From contig JAGWTL010000035.1 in assembly GCA_028869035.1 (NCBI GenBank), forward strand, positions 1-13,980: 13,980 bases of DNA. The letters run 5' to 3'. Each line of letters begins with the position of its first letter. Positions within the stretch are counted from its first letter, which is position 1. A program made the translations under genes and the position numbers. Source of the stretch: Burkholderiales bacterium. Its GTDB lineage: Bacteria; Pseudomonadota; Gammaproteobacteria; Burkholderiales; Burkholderiaceae_C. Below are positions 13,294-13,980 of the stretch, one piece after another. The notes below the pieces were generated by a model that saw nothing but the letters and a program-made list of their open reading frames with translations, was not told the origin of the DNA and made no database searches.

Positions 13294-13980
13294 AAGCCGG
13301 TCACTCCCTCGTTCCAGTGCAGCTTCTGCCGCAGGGTGTCGAAATAACTCCAGCCGCGCGGGTGCAGAAAGCGCACGCTGTGCTCCGAACGCCGAACGAT
13401 GATGCGGTCGCCCTGCTGGAGGGACGCCAGGGACTGCATGTCGAAGTTGGCGATGGCTTCGCGGTCCGAGGCGATCTCGATGGCCACCTCGGACTGACTG
13501 GACAGCACGATGGGCCGGTTGGACAGGGTGTGCGGTGCGATCGGCGCCAGCACCCAACCGGCGATGGCCGGGTGCAGGATGGGGCCGCCGGCCGACAGCG
13601 AGTAGGCGGTGGAGCCGGTCGGGGTGGCGATGATCAGGCCGTCGGCGCGCTGCTTGGCCACGAAATGGCCGTCCACCTCCACACGCAGTTCCACCATGCC
13701 CGAGGAATTGCCCCGGTGCACCACCACATCGTTCATGGCCAGGGTGTCGAAGACGCAGGTGCCATCGCGCAGCACGCGGGCGTGCATGAGCTGGCGCTGT
13801 TCTTCCTCGTATTCGCCGTGCAGCATGGGCGGCAGCACGGTCTCGAAGCTGCCGAAGGGGATGTCGGTCATGAAACCCAGGCGGCCGTGGTTGATGCCGA
13901 TCAGCGGCACACCGGAGCTGGCCAGCTTGCGGCTGATGCCCAGCATGGTGCCGTCGCCGCCCACCACCAGGCCCAGGTCG
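13290..13980 (-). CDS. nadK: NAD kinase (5' end cut by window)
   Basis: This is the C-terminal part, about 229 residues, of NAD kinase, which phosphorylates NAD to NADP using ATP or polyphosphate in the cytoplasm. The conserved GGDGT motif is near the cut end, so only the N-terminal part of the protein is missing. Other family marks are GINHGRLGFMTD, the NE/D motif as MNDVVVHRG, ADGLIIATPTGSTAYSLSAGGPI (the glycine-rich second motif), and APIAPHTLSNRPIVL. All are intact. It overlaps recN by GTGA, the usual nadK-recN arrangement. The promoter lies outside the window. Confidence 0.97.
   Translation of the reverse strand, partial: DLGLVVGGDGTMLGISRKLASSGVPLIGINHGRLGFMTDIPFGSFETVLPPMLHGEYEEEQRQLMHARVLRDGTCVFDTLAMNDVVVHRGNSSGMVELRVEVDGHFVAKQRADGLIIATPTGSTAYSLSAGGPILHPAIAGWVLAPIAPHTLSNRPIVLSSQSEVAIEIASDREAIANFDMQSLASLQQGDRIIVRRSEHSVRFLHPRGWSYFDTLRQKLHWNEGVTGL

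Noticed and set aside
13294..13557. N-terminal extension of recN by 88 codons
   Set aside because: It lies wholly inside nadK in another frame; the GTG at 13293 gives the family N-terminus and the exact family length.

Overview
The window is a dense, GC-rich chromosomal segment. Gene content, gene order and protein sequences fit a betaproteobacterium of the Burkholderiales, most likely Comamonadaceae; the family-level placement is by recognition, not by a search. It holds 15 protein genes (two cut by the window edges) and one tRNA. No gap between genes exceeds about 110 bases. I see no mobile element, CRISPR array, phage gene or integration scar.

Left edge (1-1003): the end of a histidine-phosphatase gene and a 2[4Fe-4S] ferredoxin gene (YfhL type) run rightward. 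They meet tail-to-tail a leftward gene for a secreted DUF4124-like protein, whose start overlaps the stop of pth.

Leftward block (1000-6767): reading right to left it is TPR protein, lolB, ispE, tRNA-Gln(TTG), prs, rplY, pth, DUF4124-like. This is the classical proteobacterial lolB-ispE-tRNA-prs-rplY-pth cluster. It joins outer-membrane lipoprotein delivery, isoprenoid synthesis, PRPP supply, ribosomal protein L25 and peptidyl-tRNA recycling. Terminator-like hairpins follow prs and rplY. The rplY one is a perfect 10-bp stem closed by a UUCG loop.

Rightward block (6813-10737): mutM, a bacterial dynamin-like GTPase, and mutY. MutM and MutY are the two glycosylases of the 8-oxoguanine (GO) repair system. 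The dynamin-like gene sits between them and overlaps mutY by a GTGA junction. It is the least expected gene here.

Right edge (10747-13980): leftward nadK (cut), recN and rapZ, tightly packed, converging on mutY. The nadK/recN junction is GTGA, and rapZ begins just after the recN stop.

Two themes recur. First, several genes are joined by 4-base stop/start overlaps (ATGA or GTGA), which suggests translational coupling. Second, four genes that begin transcription units or sub-units (ferredoxin, pth, ispE, TPR) lack a Shine-Dalgarno sequence and carry a -10-like hexamer (GATAAT or TATTAT) only 6-9 bases before the ATG. This spacing predicts leaderless or nearly leaderless mRNAs. The region is mostly housekeeping; I found no clear new defence or mobile system.
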